From: Luscinia megarhynchos
Lineage: Eukaryota > Chordata > Aves > Passeriformes > Turdidae
NCBI GenBank assembly: GCA_034336665.1
Contig: CM067566.1
Span: 16,908,330-16,972,329 of the forward strand
Reading direction: 5' to 3'
Length of the DNA: 64,000 nt
Shown here piece after piece: positions 61,377-64,000 of the stretch. The notes under the pieces were generated by a model, which was given only the letters and a program-made list of their open reading frames with translations, was not told the origin of the DNA and did no database searches. Position numbers and translations under genes: made by a program. Every line of letters starts with the position of its first letter. Positions within the stretch are counted from its first letter, which is position 1.

Positions 61377-64000
61377 AAAGTATTTTCTCTTGGTTTAAAT
61401 TGCTATTTTTACAAGTTTTGCAAGTAGCCATATTTATCAGCTGCAGTATTAATCCTATTTTGTGTTTTATAGTAATGATAAAATTGTAAACACTGTTCTA
61501 TAATATATAATGCATATGATTTGCTTCATAGCAGTAAGAGATATTCATTTATAAACTGGTCTTGAGTTTATTTTATGGACTGGATTCACTCCCTTCCTGC
61601 AACTGCCTTGACTTCATTTATGATTCTACATCTGTTGTGCTCAAAAATATTGACATTAAATAGAAGACTCCCAGTTAACTCCTAACTACCATAACTCCAT
61701 TTCAGATGATCATGGCTTTGGAAAATGCTTCATTTTGCTTTTGCTCAGGCTCTTGATTAGCCCAATATTTGTTAAAATATCCCTAGAAATCTGCTGGAAT
61801 TTCCTTTCTCTGTGGATCTTTATCATTTACATATCATTTATACTTAAAGAAACATGAAACAAACTGTCCATCCCTATTTTGTGGCACAGAGTTTCCAAAA
61901 AGCAGCAAGGATAAATTTGTTCAGGACTCATACATAATTTTTCTTTTTTCCATAGGGAGAGATCACCCAGTACAGGACAGAGAAATTATGTTCAATTCTC
62001 ACTTATCCATTTAACTAATTTTTATAATGCCACAGAATTAAGACCATAAGCAGTAAACCTCACAGGGATTGTGACTTATGAACATCTAAGTAGTTTTGGA
62101 AGCAGTGAAAAACACTCATTTATTAGCACAGCACTGTAATAGGAAAGGGCTAATTACCATCAACTCCTATCCCAAAAAAGCTGCTTATCAGAGACTGACC
62201 TGCAGATGGGGCAGCACTAACAAATGAAGCTAATTGAACAACAGCAAAACATTTCCATGACCCCTTTTTTTTTAACTCCTTGCTTATATAAACCATTTAT
62301 TACTAGAATCGGAAATTATTATTTCTACGGTATGCTCTCCTTAATTTGAGGTATTTTCAGAATAAACATATTAGAATAAGAAAATGTTATAATAAATCAT
62401 CTACAAAATGAGTTCCTTACTGCTACAAAGCAATGATCATTGCTGTGTTTTATTCACTGAATAACAGGAACAAAATCTGAATTATTTCAGATTCTATAAT
62501 GCCATGTTGATAACCTTTAAATGGTTAAAGAAGAGAGAGGAAAAGGGGTGCAGTTGAGCAACTAATGGACTACCTGAAATGAGAAGCTTCTAAAAATCTA
62601 TTTGACCATGAGAAGTCTTTATCCATAGTATGGTCACTGAAGGAGGAACTTGAGGAAACAGAGGAATGCTACTGCAGAATATGATTGGGAAGAGAAGCCA
62701 AAAAGGTCTGATATTTCGTTTTGGTTTTGAATAAAAATTTATTATAAACCAGGAGAAGTTTTATGATTTCATATTTCAGTAGAACATAACTCATGCATTT
62801 CCTCCAAAAAGGCACAGAAGCCTCATTTACCAGGGATATATACATTGCTTGAAGACAGTATCCATGAATCAATATGAACATATTTGTCACTTGGATCCCT
62901 GGTGAAGTATCAGCTAAACTTTTAAATGATCTTCCATATTCAGAGAAAACAATGCAGACTGGATACAAACCTGCCACACAATGTTACTCTAAATAAAATC
63001 ACATTGAAAATTATAATCTCATTAACTTCATGCTTTTTACCTTATGTTAAGCAAAATAATGATAATCATTTCAGAGAAAATTAAATAGAAGATAAAAGAA
63101 AAGGTGTTTCCAGATAGAATTTGAAGCTGTTAATTTGGATATACAGGCAATGTTTCATATGTTCTTATAAAATTAAATTCTTATTAAAATGTTTGCAAAT
63201 AATTTATATTCTCCTCAATACATACAGCCTCAAAGATTGAACAGAGGTTGAGAGAATAAAAATTCAGAATACAATCAATTGCACTATATTCAACTCACCT
63301 CATTAATGCTTGATTTTGTGATATGCTGAGCATTTCCAGCTCTTACAGTGGATAGGAGAGTCAAGTGTCCATCATTTTACAAGATCAGACTCAGATGATT
63401 ATAATACACTGAAAAATTACCATTTGAAATTATTTTATCTTTTTTCCATCTAGGATTTCTTCCTTAATGGTCCTGGAGTGAGACCAAAAATAATAGCACA
63501 TTGGAATTCACACTGTGGTAAGATGAGAGGAACTCAAAAAGCAGGAAAAATGCTGGCAAGCAAGGAAGTTATTTATTATTTAACAATGTAATAGGAGAAG
63601 CCTTTTGTGCAATTTTTGAGTGACTACATTCTATATACAGTATTTAATCATATTACCATTTGTACCAATAAGTTCAATTACTATAAATTCAATTCTGCTG
63701 CCTCATGTCAATAATTTACCTGAATTATTGTATCTGATAGCAGGTTAAAACTGTCTCTTCAGAAACATGCAGTAGCTTTCTCTACTTCTAGGGCTGTCCA
63801 GCAATGTTCAGTCTTCACTACATTAAACATGAACAGTGGTCAAAAATAGTTGTATGTGCCATGGACATTAAGAAAAGCATTCCAGTTGTTCTAAATATCT
63901 ACAGGCCAAGCTGATTAATACTTGCAATTTAGGTTCAAGCTGAGTTCCCCCACCACCAACCATTTGGGCCATCCATAGAATTTAAAATTATTACTTTCTA
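61377..64000. other. AT-rich spacer to the right edge
   Basis: No gene or repeat family recognised. 62170-62275 (TGACCTGCAGATGGGGC, AGCTAATTGAACAACAGC) has the complex, motif-rich look of a conserved noncoding element, but that is only an impression. The minus frame 62669-62977 (102 codons) is unrecognised. Confidence 0.5.

Noticed and set aside
1..64000. CRISPR arrays, operons, tRNA or rRNA genes, prophage
   Set aside because: No regularly spaced repeats, no bacterial gene organisation and no tRNA-like or rRNA-like segments were seen; the sequence is vertebrate nuclear DNA.

Overview
This window looks like AT-rich nuclear DNA from a bird. The main evidence is several CR1 non-LTR retrotransposon fragments with the avian CR1 3' end (copies of ATTCTATG), together with intron-sized AT-rich spacers, microsatellites, A/T runs and one worn MIR-like SINE relic. 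I saw no L1 or Alu, no operon-like gene packing and no bacterial-style open frames. The species cannot be fixed from this. One CR1 tail resembles families that are common in songbirds and their relatives, but that is only a hint.

I find no complete protein-coding gene. The best coding signal is at the left edge on the minus strand (about 371-540): a splice-acceptor-like site followed by a frame that reads as a WD40 beta-propeller blade. A few other short stretches combine an open frame with good splice consensus (13983-14030 plus, 35063-35109 minus, 27499-27584 plus, 50781-50821 plus, 55933-56068 plus). They are reported as hypotheses, because such coincidences are expected in 64 kb of two-stranded sequence.

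Layout. 1-10 kb: AT-rich spacer with A-rich simple repeats and the WD40-like exon. 10.0-10.6 kb: CR1 copy 1 (+). 10.6-21.9 kb: spacer with a TA microsatellite. 21.9-22.65 kb: CR1 copy 2 (+), which still shows the reverse transcriptase FADD motif. 22.65-32.4 kb: spacer, with a homeobox-site-rich stretch near 28.3-28.5 kb. 32.4-32.75 kb: CR1 copy 3 (-). 34.9-35.6 kb: a CTCF-like site, a strong minus-strand splice donor and a small GC rise, possibly a regulatory or first-exon area. 38.9-39.84 kb: CR1 copy 4 (-), split by an inserted second CR1. 40.35-40.5 kb: a stretch resembling a conserved enhancer, with a 16-base palindrome and a perfect octamer. 42.65-43.42 kb: CR1 copy 5 (+), a dead RT fragment lacking its 3' end. 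44.9-45.05 kb: MIR-like relic. 45.23-45.45 kb: CR1 copy 6 (+). 45.5-64 kb: spacer with poly-T, an 8-base tandem repeat, a GC-richer block at 55.7-56.3 kb and a perfect 14-bp stem-loop at 61.34 kb.

Most of the window reads as intergenic or deep intronic DNA in which dead CR1 copies are the main recognisable content. I see no sign of a new multi-gene system. The items most worth checking are the WD40-like exon, the 35 kb minus-strand exon and its surroundings, and the 40.4 kb palindrome/octamer cluster.
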